Assembly: GCA_029255645.1 (NCBI GenBank)
Contig: JANLJE010000012.1
Coordinates: 1-64,000, forward strand
DNA length: 64,000 bases
Direction: 5' to 3'
Source: Comamonadaceae bacterium
Lineage (GTDB): Bacteria > Pseudomonadota > Gammaproteobacteria > Burkholderiales > Rhodocyclaceae
The translations under genes and the position numbers were made by a program. The notes under the pieces were generated by a model that saw nothing but the letters and a program-made list of their open reading frames with translations, searched no databases and was not told where the DNA came from. Position 1 is the first letter of the stretch. Each line of letters opens with the position of its first letter. Of this stretch, positions 35,136 through 44,900 are shown one piece after another.

Positions 35136-38100
35136 ATGTCTGGAAAGCACCAAGCGGTGGATGCACCCTCCATGGCCGACTCCATGGCCGACTCCATGGC
35201 CGACGACGTCAAGGCTTGTCCCTCCAATCTGCGCATTCTGACGGTGGCCGTGTTGCTGGGGGCCAACCTGTTTGTCCTCGTCCTTGCGGCGGTCAGTCTT
35301 TACCAGAGCCGGCAACAGTACGAATTGCGCGCCCAGCTCGTCACCCGGGACATGGTCCGGAGCGTCGATCAGAGGATAAGCGGCAGCATCGGCCACATCG
35401 ATCTGGCCCTGCAGGCCGTGGCCGATGAGCTTGAAAGGCAACTCCAGGGAGGGGGGCTGGACGCTAAAGCCGTCAGCGGCCTGCTGGAGCGCTACCAGCA
35501 ACGCCTGCCTGAAGTGGAGGCGTTCCGGATCGCCGATGCCGGGGGGAGGGTGATTTTTGGCAAGGGGCTCAATCCCCAGGAGCACCCCAGTTGGGCCGAC
35601 CGGGATTACTTCATCCTCCTGCGCGACCATCCGGAAGCCGGGCTGCAGATTTCCAGGCCTCGCCAGGGCCGCGTCGCCAAGCAATACATCATCGGTTTTG
35701 CGCGGCGTTACAACCATCCGGACGGCCGTTTTGCCGGAGTGATTTCAGCCCCGGTCGCCCTGGAATACTTTCAGCAACTGCTGGACCAGTTCCAGCTAGG
35801 CCCCAAGGGCGCGATCATCCTGCGGGATCAGGAACTGGGTCTGATCGCCCGTAGTCCGCAGGTGGAAAGCGGCCCCCTGGCCATGGTCGGCAACCGGGTG
35901 GTGTCGCGGGAATTGACGGAACTGGCAGCCTCCGGCGTCAGCGAATCCACCTACCACACCACCCGGGCAGCCGATGAGCTGGAGCGCATTGCCTCTTTTC
36001 GTCGCATCGAAGGGGCCCCGATGCTGGTGGTGGCCAGCATGGCCAGCGAGGATTTTCTCGCCGGCTGGAACGCCGATGTTTACAAAACGGCCGCCTGGAT
36101 CATCGGCTTCGCCCTGCTCTCCATCGGGTCCGGCCTGTTTGCCCTGCAACTGCAAAAACAGATTACCCGCGCCAGTCTCCGTAATCAGCTCTATCTGCGC
36201 CACGCCAGTGATGGCGTCCACATCCTCGACACCCAGGGCCAGGTCGTCGAGGCCAGCGACAGCTTCTGTTCCATGCTGGGTTATCGCCGTGCCGAGATCA
36301 TCGGCATGAATGTCCGCCAGTGGGATGCCCGCTGGAGCGCCCGGGAACTGCTTGAAACCGTGCTCCCCCGGAGTTTGGCCGCCAATAGCCTGAAGACCTT
36401 TGAAACCCGGTTCCGCAAGAAGGATGGCGAGGTGATCGAGGTGGAAATCAACAGCATCTGCTTCGTCATGGAGGGTCGGCGCTACCTGTTTGCCTCGGCT
36501 CGCGATATCGGCGAGCGCAAGCGACAGCAGGACGCCCTCGAGGCCATCGCCCTGCGCCTGCAGCAAAGCGAGGAGCGTTACCGGCTGCTGTTGAAAAATT
36601 CCCCGGTGGGCATCCTCCACTACGACCCGAATCTCCGGGTCACCTACGCCAATGACCGGTTCGAAGCCATCATGCAGGTTCCTCCGGGTTACATGCTGGG
36701 CTTCGATTGCCACAATTTGCGGAGCCAGTCGCTTCTCGCCACCCTGCAGCAGACCCTGCAAGGGGAAACGACCCATTACGACGGCCCCTACGTCACGACC
36801 TACAGTCAGCGTGAATTGTGGATTTCCATGGCCGGTTCCCCCCTGGTCAATGAATCGGGAGAAATCCTCGGCGGCATCGCGATTTTCGAAGACATCACCG
36901 AAGCCAAACGCATCGAAGTCTCCGAACGCCGGCAACGGGAAAGCCTGATCCGGCTCAATGAAATCGCCGCCGCTTCCCACCTGCCCCTCGACGAACAACT
37001 GCGCCAGGCCCTGGACATCGGCCTGAAGCAACTGGGCCTGGAGTTCGGCATCGTCAGCCAGGTAGCGGATGGCATCTATACGATCCACACCCAGGTCTCG
37101 CCGCCGGAGACCCTCCACGACGGCCAGTGTTTTCCCGTCGCGCAAACCTGTTGCGCCATCACTCTCGATGAAAACCGGGTCGTGGCCATCAGCGAGATGG
37201 GCAAGTCGCCCTACCAGGGCCATCCCTGCTATCAGGCCTTCAAGCTGGAAGCCTATATCGGCGCGCCGCTGCTGGTCGAAGGCCGGATATTTGGCACCGT
37301 CAGTTTCAGTTCGCCCCGGCCTTATCACCGCGGTTTCGACGAGGGCGACCAGGAATTCGTCAGCCTGCTGGCCCGCTGGATCAGCTCGGATCTGGAGCGG
37401 GACCTGGCCCGGAGAAAGATCGTGAACAATGAGGCCTATCTGAGAACCATCATCGAAAACGAGCCCGAATGTGTCACGGTCATCAGCCAGGACGGCATCC
37501 TGCTGCAGATGAACCGGGCCGGAATGGCAATGATCGAGGTGGACAGCGTCGAGGAAGTCAATGCCCTGGGCCTGTTCAACTGGATTTCCCCGGAATACCG
37601 GCAAGCCTTCAAGGACCTGAATCAGCGTGTCTTTGAAGGCGAAAGCGGCATCCTGGAATTCAGGGTGAATGGCAAGCGTGGTGCAGACCGCTGGCTGGAG
37701 TCCCACGCCGCCCCCCTGCGGGATGCCACGGGCAGCATCATTGCCCAGCTGGCCGTGATCCGCGATGTCACCCAGCTCAAGCAGCATCACGCCCAACTCG
37801 AATATCTGGCCCACTACGATCCCTTGACCCGGCTCCCCAACCGAACCCTGCTCTCGGACCGGATGCACCAGGCGCTGGCCCAGGCCGGGCGCACCGGCAC
37901 CTACGTGATCGTGGGCTACCTGGACCTGGATGGGTTCAAGGCGATCAACGACAGCTTCGGTCATCAGGCCGGCGATGAGCTGTTGATCGAGATGGCCCGC
38001 CGCCTCAACGCCACCGTGCGCCAGGGCGACACCGTGGCCCGCCTGGGCGGCGATGAATTCGTGCTGTTGCTGGTGGGCATCAAGGACGCTGCAGAATGGC

Positions 38101-38324
38101 AAGCCGCCGCCGAACGGGTGCTGCAGGCCCTGGCGGCCCCGGTGCTGGTGCAGGGCCAGGCCCAGCAGATTTCCGGCAGCCTGGGCATCACTTTGTTCCC
38201 GGAGGATGACACCGACCCGGACACCCTGCTGCGCCACGCGGACCAGGCCATGTACCACGCCAAGCAGGCGGGCAAGAACCGCTATCAACGCTTTGATCAG
38301 CGCCTTGCCCAGGAGAAGTGCTGA
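35136..38324 (+). CDS. Multi-sensor diguanylate cyclase (Cache-PAS-PAS-GAF-PAS-GGDEF)
   Basis: A 1062-residue membrane sensor. The cytoplasmic N-terminus contains a 12-bp repeat. TM1 is near residues 33-53, then a Cache-like periplasmic sensing region to about 312 and TM2 near 314-335. PAS-like segments follow near 350-455 and 475-595, then a GAF region near 602-760 and a third PAS near 763-885. The C-terminal GGDEF domain runs from about 888. The catalytic GGDEF is intact, and an inhibitory I-site RxxD (RQGD) lies five residues before it. It is thus expected to make c-di-GMP with product inhibition. No EAL domain is present. Domain borders are judged by eye. Confidence 0.88.
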   Translation: MSGKHQAVDAPSMADSMADSMADDVKACPSNLRILTVAVLLGANLFVLVLAAVSLYQSRQQYELRAQLVTRDMVRSVDQRISGSIGHIDLALQAVADELERQLQGGGLDAKAVSGLLERYQQRLPEVEAFRIADAGGRVIFGKGLNPQEHPSWADRDYFILLRDHPEAGLQISRPRQGRVAKQYIIGFARRYNHPDGRFAGVISAPVALEYFQQLLDQFQLGPKGAIILRDQELGLIARSPQVESGPLAMVGNRVVSRELTELAASGVSESTYHTTRAADELERIASFRRIEGAPMLVVASMASEDFLAGWNADVYKTAAWIIGFALLSIGSGLFALQLQKQITRASLRNQLYLRHASDGVHILDTQGQVVEASDSFCSMLGYRRAEIIGMNVRQWDARWSARELLETVLPRSLAANSLKTFETRFRKKDGEVIEVEINSICFVMEGRRYLFASARDIGERKRQQDALEAIALRLQQSEERYRLLLKNSPVGILHYDPNLRVTYANDRFEAIMQVPPGYMLGFDCHNLRSQSLLATLQQTLQGETTHYDGPYVTTYSQRELWISMAGSPLVNESGEILGGIAIFEDITEAKRIEVSERRQRESLIRLNEIAAASHLPLDEQLRQALDIGLKQLGLEFGIVSQVADGIYTIHTQVSPPETLHDGQCFPVAQTCCAITLDENRVVAISEMGKSPYQGHPCYQAFKLEAYIGAPLLVEGRIFGTVSFSSPRPYHRGFDEGDQEFVSLLARWISSDLERDLARRKIVNNEAYLRTIIENEPECVTVISQDGILLQMNRAGMAMIEVDSVEEVNALGLFNWISPEYRQAFKDLNQRVFEGESGILEFRVNGKRGADRWLESHAAPLRDATGSIIAQLAVIRDVTQLKQHHAQLEYLAHYDPLTRLPNRTLLSDRMHQALAQAGRTGTYVIVGYLDLDGFKAINDSFGHQAGDELLIEMARRLNATVRQGDTVARLGGDEFVLLLVGIKDAAEWQAAAERVLQALAAPVLVQGQAQQISGSLGITLFPEDDTDPDTLLRHADQAMYHAKQAGKNRYQRFDQRLAQEKC
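35172..35204 (+). repeat. 12-bp in-frame repeat ATGGCCGACTCC near start of sensor gene
   Basis: Two perfect units at 35172-35183 and 35184-35195, then a partial third. They encode repeated Met-Ala-Asp-Ser and create three extra in-frame ATG codons. Copy-number change would keep the frame. Confidence 0.85.
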
Positions 38325-38424
38325 TCGCTGCCGTCCGCCCTGGGCATCCTTCCCGGCCTCTTTTTCCCGGCCATCGCCCGGCCCGGCGGCAAGGCGTCGA
38401 GCCAACCGAGGGGCCGGCCTGGTC

Positions 38425-39543
38425 TTACCTCCTGCCGGCCTGGTGGCGACGGAAATCTTCCATGAACTCCACCAGCCGCTGCACCGCCGCGAGGCTAAGG
38501 CCATTGTAGAGCGAGGCGCGTAAGCCGCCGATGCTGCGATGCCCTTGCAGGCCGGATAGGCCCGCCGCCTTGGCCGCGGCGAGAAAGCGGGCCTCGAGAG
38601 CGGGGCTGGGCAGGCGAAAGGCGACGTTCATCCAGGAGCGATCGGGGACGGCGGCGTGGCCGCGGTAAAAGCCCTCGCTACCGTCCAGGCAGGCATAGAG
38701 CCGTTCGGCCTTCTGCCGGTTGATCGCCTCCATTTGCGCCAGGCCGCCGATCTCCCGCAGCAGCCAGCGGGTGACCAGCAACACGACATAGATGGCAAAT
38801 ACCGGCGGCGTGTTGTAGATCGAGCGCGCGGCGATCTGGGCGCGGTAATCGAGAAAGCCGGGCAGGTCGTCCGGCGCATCCCGCAGCAGATCCTCGCGCA
38901 GCACCACCACCGTGACCCCGGCCGGGCCGAGGTTTTTCTGGGCGTGGGCGTAGATCATGGCAAAGCGGCCGTAATCGCCGCTTCGGGAAAGAAAGTCGGA
39001 GGACATGTCGCAGATGCGCGGCACCTCATCGCGGCCCGGCACGCGGTGAAACTGCAGGCCCTCCACGGTTTCGTTGGAAACATAGTGGAAATAGGGCGCA
39101 TCGTTGGCAAATTGCAGTTCTTCATCGCGCGGCAGGCGGCAAAAACCCTCGCGCTCGCCGCTCCAGACCACCCGCACCGGCCCCTGGCGCCGGGCTTCCG
39201 GCAGGGCCTTGCCGCTCCAGTAGCCGGTGAGGAGGTAATCGGCCGGCGTCGGGCTGCCGGCAAGGAGGCTCATCGGCAACATCGAAAACTGCTGGGTGGC
39301 GCCGCCTTGCAAAAACAGCACCTGGTAATCGTCAGGCAGACCCAGCAGGGTGCGGATGTTGGCCTGCAGCTCGGCGATGACGCCGGCGAACCAGTCCGAG
39401 CGATGACTGATGCCGAGAATGGAAAGCCCCACCCCGGGCACGGCCTCGATGGCTTCCTTGACTTCGGCCAGAACCGCCTCGGGCAGGGCGCCGGGGCCGC
39501 CGGAGAAATTGAGCTGATTGGCCGTCAGGGCCGCGCTGGGCAT
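38425..39543 (-). CDS. serC: Phosphoserine aminotransferase
   Basis: A 372-residue class V PLP aminotransferase, converting 3-phosphohydroxypyruvate and glutamate to phosphoserine in serine synthesis; it can also act in pyridoxine synthesis. The N-terminal LNFSGGPGALP is the family start. The PLP lysine is in AHAQKNLGPAG near residue 200. The C-terminal substrate motif HRSIGGLRASLYN near residue 338 is diagnostic. Full length. It is convergent with the diguanylate cyclase gene, 100 bp away. The ATP-grasp gene lies 14 bp upstream, so the two probably share a transcript. Confidence 0.93.
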   Translation of the reverse strand: MPSAALTANQLNFSGGPGALPEAVLAEVKEAIEAVPGVGLSILGISHRSDWFAGVIAELQANIRTLLGLPDDYQVLFLQGGATQQFSMLPMSLLAGSPTPADYLLTGYWSGKALPEARRQGPVRVVWSGEREGFCRLPRDEELQFANDAPYFHYVSNETVEGLQFHRVPGRDEVPRICDMSSDFLSRSGDYGRFAMIYAHAQKNLGPAGVTVVVLREDLLRDAPDDLPGFLDYRAQIAARSIYNTPPVFAIYVVLLVTRWLLREIGGLAQMEAINRQKAERLYACLDGSEGFYRGHAAVPDRSWMNVAFRLPSPALEARFLAAAKAAGLSGLQGHRSIGGLRASLYNGLSLAAVQRLVEFMEDFRRHQAGRR

Positions 39544-39557
39544 GTGCCGTCCCGGTT

Positions 39558-40877
39558 TCAGGAAATCGCGCCCGGCAGGCGCCGGCCGCTTGTCAGGGTA
39601 TCGAGAAAGTCTTCGAACGCCGTGCGGATCTGCCGCATCGGTTCCACCTTGTAGGGAAACAGCGCCACCGGGTCCATGGCGTGCACCACCATGATGTGGT
39701 CGATCTCGAAAATCAGCAGCTCGCCGCTTTGGGTTTCGGCGCAGTCGATGCAGACGTAATCGAGGCCGATGCGTTCATGAATGGCGGCGAGGGCGCCTTG
39801 GTGCCGGGCGGCAAAGGTGGGAAAGGCGGCCATGAAGCGGGCTTCTTCCTCGCGTTTGGCCGCGTCCTCGTACATCCCGGCATTGAGGTAATGGATCATC
39901 CAGTGCGCGGAAATGCCAAGGTGGCAGACAAAGGGCCGGCCCTGGATCAGGACGAGGCGGATCTTGCGAAAAAGGCCATCCGCGCCGCGATAATCGACGA
40001 AGCGGGAGAGAAAAAACTCATCTTCCTGCACCCCTTCGAGGTAGGGGAGGATCGCCTCCGGCGCGTCGATGCGCGCCAGGTCGCGCCCGGCCTGGGAGCT
40101 TTGCGGCCGCACGATGATGGGGTAGGCGCAGTCGGCAAAGCGCGCCGCAAGCGGGGTCTTGCCTTCGGCCAAATCCTGCAGCTGCGACCGGGTGAGCGCA
40201 TGGGTGAGCGGCATCTGTAAGCCGTTAATGCCTTGCAGGCAGCGGCTGGCGCGCTCGCGCTCGGTGTTGGGGATGTGGCGGGGGCGGTTGATCACCGGCC
40301 AGGGCCAGTCGTTGAGCCGGGTTTCCAGCTCGGCGAGGATGGGCCGATTGGCGGGCTTCTCGCTCATCGCCACGAACACGGCGTCATGAACGGGCAGGGG
40401 GTCGGGCAGGGGGGCGCCCGGCTCGGCGTAATAAAGGAGGAGATCCACCGCGCCGTTTTCGAGCAGGCAGTCGAGCGGCGTGTTGTCGGCAAGATCGCCC
40501 GCGGCCATCAGCAGCAAGAGGCGAAAGCGCGCCGGCTGTTGTACGGCGTCGATCCGATACAGCCTTTGCTGCGCCAGGGCCTGGGCCTGGATCGCCAGCC
40601 CCATGTCGCGCTGGCCGAGCGCGAAAAAGGCGGTGGAGAGGTCGAGCCAGAGGCCGGGGTTCTCCTCGCCGTTTTGCGCCCGCTGCAACAATTCCCCGGC
40701 CAGCTGGCGCAGATCCTCGCCGGCGATGCTCTTGCGCAAAAACGGCGCCAGGCCAAGGCAGGGGGAGGCCGCGGCGCGGCAGTCGCTGGCGGGCGTCCCG
40801 TCAGGCGCAGGGTTGGAAGAGGCGGAGAAAGAGGCGGAGAAAAAAGCGGCGTGACTCATCGGCGGTACGAAATCCAT
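39558..40877 (-). CDS. Uncharacterised ATP-grasp (RimK-like) protein
   Basis: A 439-residue protein. The C-terminal part (about 190-425) looks like an ATP-grasp ligase domain. It has YPIIVRPQSSQAGRDLARI near residue 257, with a glycine-containing ATP loop, then the acidic stretch EFFLSRFVDYRG, then YVCIDCAETQSGELLIFEIDH, whose Asp and Glu residues would hold magnesium. The N-terminal part (about 40-130) is helical and TPR-like. The substrate is unknown; a peptide or amino-acid ligase is a guess. The start could also be ATG 40859 (residue 7). It lies directly upstream of serC, which may hint at an amino-acid-related role. Confidence 0.6.
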   Translation of the reverse strand: MDFVPPMSHAAFFSASFSASSNPAPDGTPASDCRAAASPCLGLAPFLRKSIAGEDLRQLAGELLQRAQNGEENPGLWLDLSTAFFALGQRDMGLAIQAQALAQQRLYRIDAVQQPARFRLLLLMAAGDLADNTPLDCLLENGAVDLLLYYAEPGAPLPDPLPVHDAVFVAMSEKPANRPILAELETRLNDWPWPVINRPRHIPNTERERASRCLQGINGLQMPLTHALTRSQLQDLAEGKTPLAARFADCAYPIIVRPQSSQAGRDLARIDAPEAILPYLEGVQEDEFFLSRFVDYRGADGLFRKIRLVLIQGRPFVCHLGISAHWMIHYLNAGMYEDAAKREEEARFMAAFPTFAARHQGALAAIHERIGLDYVCIDCAETQSGELLIFEIDHIMVVHAMDPVALFPYKVEPMRQIRTAFEDFLDTLTSGRRLPGAIS

Positions 40878-41018
40878 GGGATGGAAGGCTGCGCTTTGGC
40901 GTCGGCGCGAAAAACCGGGCCGGGCCGCAAGGGGGAGCAGAAGCCCCGGTTTTATAACAGAGCCGCGCCCGAAGCGCTATAGCATCGAGGCCGCGCCAGC
41001 GAGGCTTGCCGAGGGCCG

Positions 41019-41112
41019 GCCAGGGTTCAGCCAGGGTTCAGCCAGGGTTCAGCCAGGGTTCAGCCAGGGTTCAGCCAGGGTCCAGCCAGGGTTCAGCCAG
41101 GGTCCAGCCAGG
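41019..41112. repeat. 11-bp tandem array, eight copies of GCCAGGGTTCA
   Basis: Eight consecutive 11-bp units start at 41019, followed by a partial ninth. Units 6 and 8 carry a T-to-C change (GCCAGGGTCCA). The array lies between the uracil-DNA glycosylase stop (41157) and the ATP-grasp start (40877), and so in the leader of that gene. A unit of 11 bp is not a multiple of 3, so it is not coding, but it is close to one helical turn. There are no spacers, so this is not a CRISPR. Confidence 0.95.
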
Positions 41113-41156
41113 CCAGAGGCAACACCCCGCCCGTAGCCAGTCCGCAGCCGTCCGGA

Positions 41157-41885
41157 CTAAGGGGCCGGCCAGATGCCCAGGTCCGCCAATTGCTGCGTCG
41201 CCAGCGCCGCCCAGCCGCGATTGGCCGCCGGACTCGCCGGGCTGGGGTGCAGGATGCGCCCGCAGCGCAGCGGCAGCCCCGCCAGGGCGAATCTCGCGCG
41301 CTGTTCCGCCCAGGCCCCGACGCCGATCACCCAGTCCGGCTGCAGCGCCTCGGCCATCGCCCTGAGATGGGCATCGCAGGCGGCGAGCAAAGGTTTGGCC
41401 TCCTCTGCTGGCAGCTTGTCCGGCGTCAGGTTGCGGCCTGCGGCAAAGAACAGGAGCGGGCAGTAATTGGCGACGAAGTGCTCGGCAAAAAACGCTTCCG
41501 GCGCCTCGAAACGCGCCCGGAACAGGCCCCATAGACGCTCGCCGCTCACTTCCCGGCGCCGGCAGGCAAAGCCTTCCACCGGCCGTTTGGGATGTTCCCG
41601 CGCCGGCTTGCCCACCGGCCCCGTCAGCCCCAGCCAGTCTTGCACCGCGCTGATCTCGCCAAAGGGCACCCCGGTCTGGGCCATGCCGAAAGGGCCGGGA
41701 TTCATGCCCAGGAACAGCACCCGCCTGGTGCCGCACCCGTAACGCTCGAGATAGCGGCGGTGCACCTCCCAGGCGTAGTCGAGGGGGTTATAGACGTGGC
41801 TGACCGGGGCGGAAAAAGGAAGGGCATCGACTTCGTCCGACAACTTGCGGGCGGCGTCGATGAGGCGGGCGGCAGTGGATGACAT
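41157..41885 (-). CDS. SMUG1-type single-strand-selective uracil-DNA glycosylase
   Basis: A 242-residue glycosylase that would remove uracil (and oxidised uracils) from DNA to start base-excision repair. The catalytic motif GMNPGPFGMAQTGVPFGE near residue 60 matches, as far as I recall, the vertebrate SMUG1 motif. The second motif, HPSPASPAANRGW near residue 213, has the leaving-group-stabilising His. SMUG1 is uncommon in bacteria compared with Ung. The start is ATG 41885. It lies 93 bp downstream of the SNF2 helicase gene in the same direction. Confidence 0.88.
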   Translation of the reverse strand: MSSTAARLIDAARKLSDEVDALPFSAPVSHVYNPLDYAWEVHRRYLERYGCGTRRVLFLGMNPGPFGMAQTGVPFGEISAVQDWLGLTGPVGKPAREHPKRPVEGFACRRREVSGERLWGLFRARFEAPEAFFAEHFVANYCPLLFFAAGRNLTPDKLPAEEAKPLLAACDAHLRAMAEALQPDWVIGVGAWAEQRARFALAGLPLRCGRILHPSPASPAANRGWAALATQQLADLGIWPAP

Positions 41886-41954
41886 GGGGAAGCAGTGGCT
41901 TGAAGAAGGGGGCGATGATCCCGGATCGGCCCCTTGCGGATCCGGTGCCGGAGT

Positions 41955-41992
41955 TTGGGTTAGCTGGGCAAAGTTGGGTTAGCTGGGCAAAG
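41955..41992. repeat. 19-bp tandem duplication at the end of the SNF2 gene
   Basis: TTGGGTTAGCTGGGCAAAG occurs at 41955-41973 and 41974-41992. The second copy contains the helicase stop codon (41979-41981). The duplication is thus half in the 3' end of the gene and half in the intergenic gap. Confidence 0.9.
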
Positions 41993-44900
41993 GCTCGAAC
42001 AGGGCGGCCAGGTCGGCCTCGCCGAATTTGATGTCGGTCTGGTGCTGTTCCGAAAGCATGCCTGCTGCCAGTTCCGCCTTTTTTGCCTGCAGGGCGAGAA
42101 TTTTTTCCTCGATGCTGCCCGCCGCAATCAGCTTGTAGACGAATACCGGCTTGTCCTGGCCCAGGCGGTGGGCCCGGTCCGTGGCCTGATTTTCGACGGC
42201 GGGATTCCACCATGGATCGTAGTGGATCACGGTATCGGCCGCCGTCAGGTTGAGGCCCACGCCGCCGGCCTTGAGGCTGATCAGGAAGATCGGCGCGGCG
42301 CCGGCCTGGAAGGCCTTGATCGGGGTTTCCCGGTCCTGGGTTTCGCCGGTCAGGCGCACAAAGCCGAGTTTGGCGGCCTCCAGTTCGGCCTGGATCAGAT
42401 CAAGCATGGAGGTGAATTGGGAGAACACCAGAATGCGCCGGCCCTCGTCCACCAGCTCCGGCAGCATGTCGATCAGCAGGTCGAGCTTGGCCCGCTCCTT
42501 GACCTTCCTGGCCACAGCCGATTTCACCAGGCGCGGATCGCAGCACACCTGGCGCAGCTTCAGCAAGGCATCGAGGATGACGATCTGGCTGCGCCGAAAG
42601 CCCCGGCTGGCGATTTCGGAGCGCACCTTCTCGTCCATGGCGGCGCGCACGGTTTCATACAGGTCGCGCTGCCCCCCGCTCAGTTCCACGGTGCGGATGA
42701 TGATGGTCTTGGGCGGCAGTTCGGTGGCGACATCGTCTTTCCTGCGGCGCAGGATGAAGGGTCTGAGGCGGCGGGCCAGCAGGTCGCGGCGCATCATGTC
42801 GCCCTGCTTTTCGATGGGGTTGCGCCACAGGCGGGTGAAGCTCTTGCTGTCGCCCAGGAAGCCGGGCAGCAGGAAGTCGAACTGGGCCCAGAGCTCGCCC
42901 AGGTGGTTTTCCAGGGGGGTGCCGGTCAGGCAGAGCCGGTGCCGGGCCTTGATCTGGCGCACCACGCCGGCGCTCTTGCTGCGGGAATTCTTCACGGTCT
43001 GGGCTTCGTCCAGAATCAGCAGGTGGTATTCATGCTGCTGCAGGGTTTCGGCATCGCGCCACAACAGCGGATAGGTGGTGAGCACCACGTCGTATCCGGG
43101 AATCTGGTCAAAGAACTGTTTGCGCTCCAGGCCGTGCAGGCTCAGCACCTTCAAGTCCGGGGCAAAGCGGCTGGCTTCGTTTTTCCAGTTGAAGATCAGC
43201 GAGGTGGGCAGCACCACGAGGGAAGGACGATCCATGCGGCCCGACTCTTTTTCGAGCAACAGGTGGGCCAGGGCCTGGGCGGTTTTGCCCAGGCCCATGT
43301 CGTCGGCCAGGATGCCGGCCAGACCGTGTTCGCGCAGATACTGCAGCCAGGCCAGGCCGGCGCGTTGATAGTCGCGCAGTTCCAGCTTGAAGCCCACGGG
43401 GGGCTCGATATCCTGCACCCCCATGCTGGCTTTGAGGCGCTCGGCCATGGCGTGTACCGCCTCGGCGCCCCGGAACTGCCAGCGGCTGCGGTCCTGCAAT
43501 TCTTCCAGGCGCGGCGCGTCGAGGCGGGAGAGGCGCAGCGGGCCTTCCTTGTAGCCGTCGAACAGGTCGATCAAAAGCCGGGCCAGGGGCTTCAGCCGCT
43601 CGGCGGGGACCCGGATGCGGCGTTCGTCCTCGGTTTGCAGTTCAATGGATTCGTCCGGAGAGATGTCGGCCAGGGAAATGGCGTCGAGCCAGCGGGCGTC
43701 GCGGCGGAACAGGTCCGCCAGCAGGGGCGCCAGGGGCAGGCGCTGGCCTTCGACCACGACGCCCATATCCAGGTCCAGCCAGCCGCCGCTGCCTTCGTTG
43801 ATGTCCGCCTCCCAGGCGTCCACTTCCAGATAATGATGGCGGAAGGTCTGGGCATGGCTGACCCGCCAGCCCGCCTGCTCCAGGGCTTCGGTGCCCTGCT
43901 CCATGAAGGCCGGCCAGTCCGCCTCGGCAGCCAGGCCATAGAGCTTGGCCGGACGCTTGCCGAAGCAGTACAGGGCCTGGCTGGGCACCGGCTCCAGCCC
44001 GACCTTGGCAAGTTGCTGCAGCAATTTCGCCTCGGCCTCGGGCTGGCGCTTCAGGCGCAGCATCTCGCCGCCGGGCAAGGTCACGTATTCCCGGGGGTCG
44101 TCGAAAGCCAGACGCACTTCGCCATAGCACAGGCTGGCCTCGGCGTAGTCGAAGGCATGGGCATTGAAGTTGTTGTCATAGCCGCGCCAGGCCCGGATGC
44201 CGTGCACCTCCAGGGTATCGAGGCGCAACTCGCCCCGGGGCGGTTCGTCCACCAGGCGGCAACGGGCCGCCAGATCATGGGCCGGAACCGGCACGCCAGG
44301 CGCCACTTCGGCCAGGGCATCGGCCACCAGGGCGGCCTCCCTGGGCGACAGGGGCGGCAAGGTCAGGAGTTTCTGGGCGAGGTCGGGCGAGAGTTCCAGC
44401 AACAGGGGGCCGGCCCAGCCTTCTTCCATGTCCAGATACCAGGGCGGGACGGTGGGAATGATCAAGGTGGCTTCCGGCTGGGCCAGGAGCCGGGGCTGTT
44501 GCAGGCCCATGCCCTCGGCCTGCCAGATGATCTGGCCGGGCCGGGCCGGGCCCTCGGCCAGGGTGATGGGCGGCTGACCGGCAATCGAGCGGCCTGAACT
44601 CAGCAGTTTGTGCAATGCTTCGGCCCCCTTCTGGGGCGTCAGGGCAAAGCCATCCTGGAAGAAATAGGGATTCCGCCCGGCCCAGAGCAGGCGCAGGATG
44701 GGCAGATCGTCGTCTTCCACGAACTGGGGCGGCTGTACCAGCGCCTTCTCGGTGAGGGTCCAGGGCTTGGCGGTATCGGGACGCAGGCCCTTCATGGGCC
44801 GGACCCGGACCTCGCCGGAGTGCCAGTTGAAGTGATAGAACAGCCGCGCCTTGCTCGCTGTTGCGGACCGGCCCCGGCTCTTCTTTTCCACCGCCTGGCT

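Noticed and set aside
35796..38504. 902-codon open frame opposite the diguanylate cyclase
   Set aside because: Same shadow effect; the rightward frame has clear PAS, GAF and GGDEF motifs.
41019..41112. Repeat array as a CRISPR
   Set aside because: Units are 11 bp and directly adjacent with no spacers, and no cas genes are present.
42042..44597. 851-codon open frame on the strand opposite the SNF2 helicase
   Set aside because: It is the antisense shadow of a well-supported gene in GC-rich DNA; composition is dominated by Gly, Gln, Ala and Leu with no domain.
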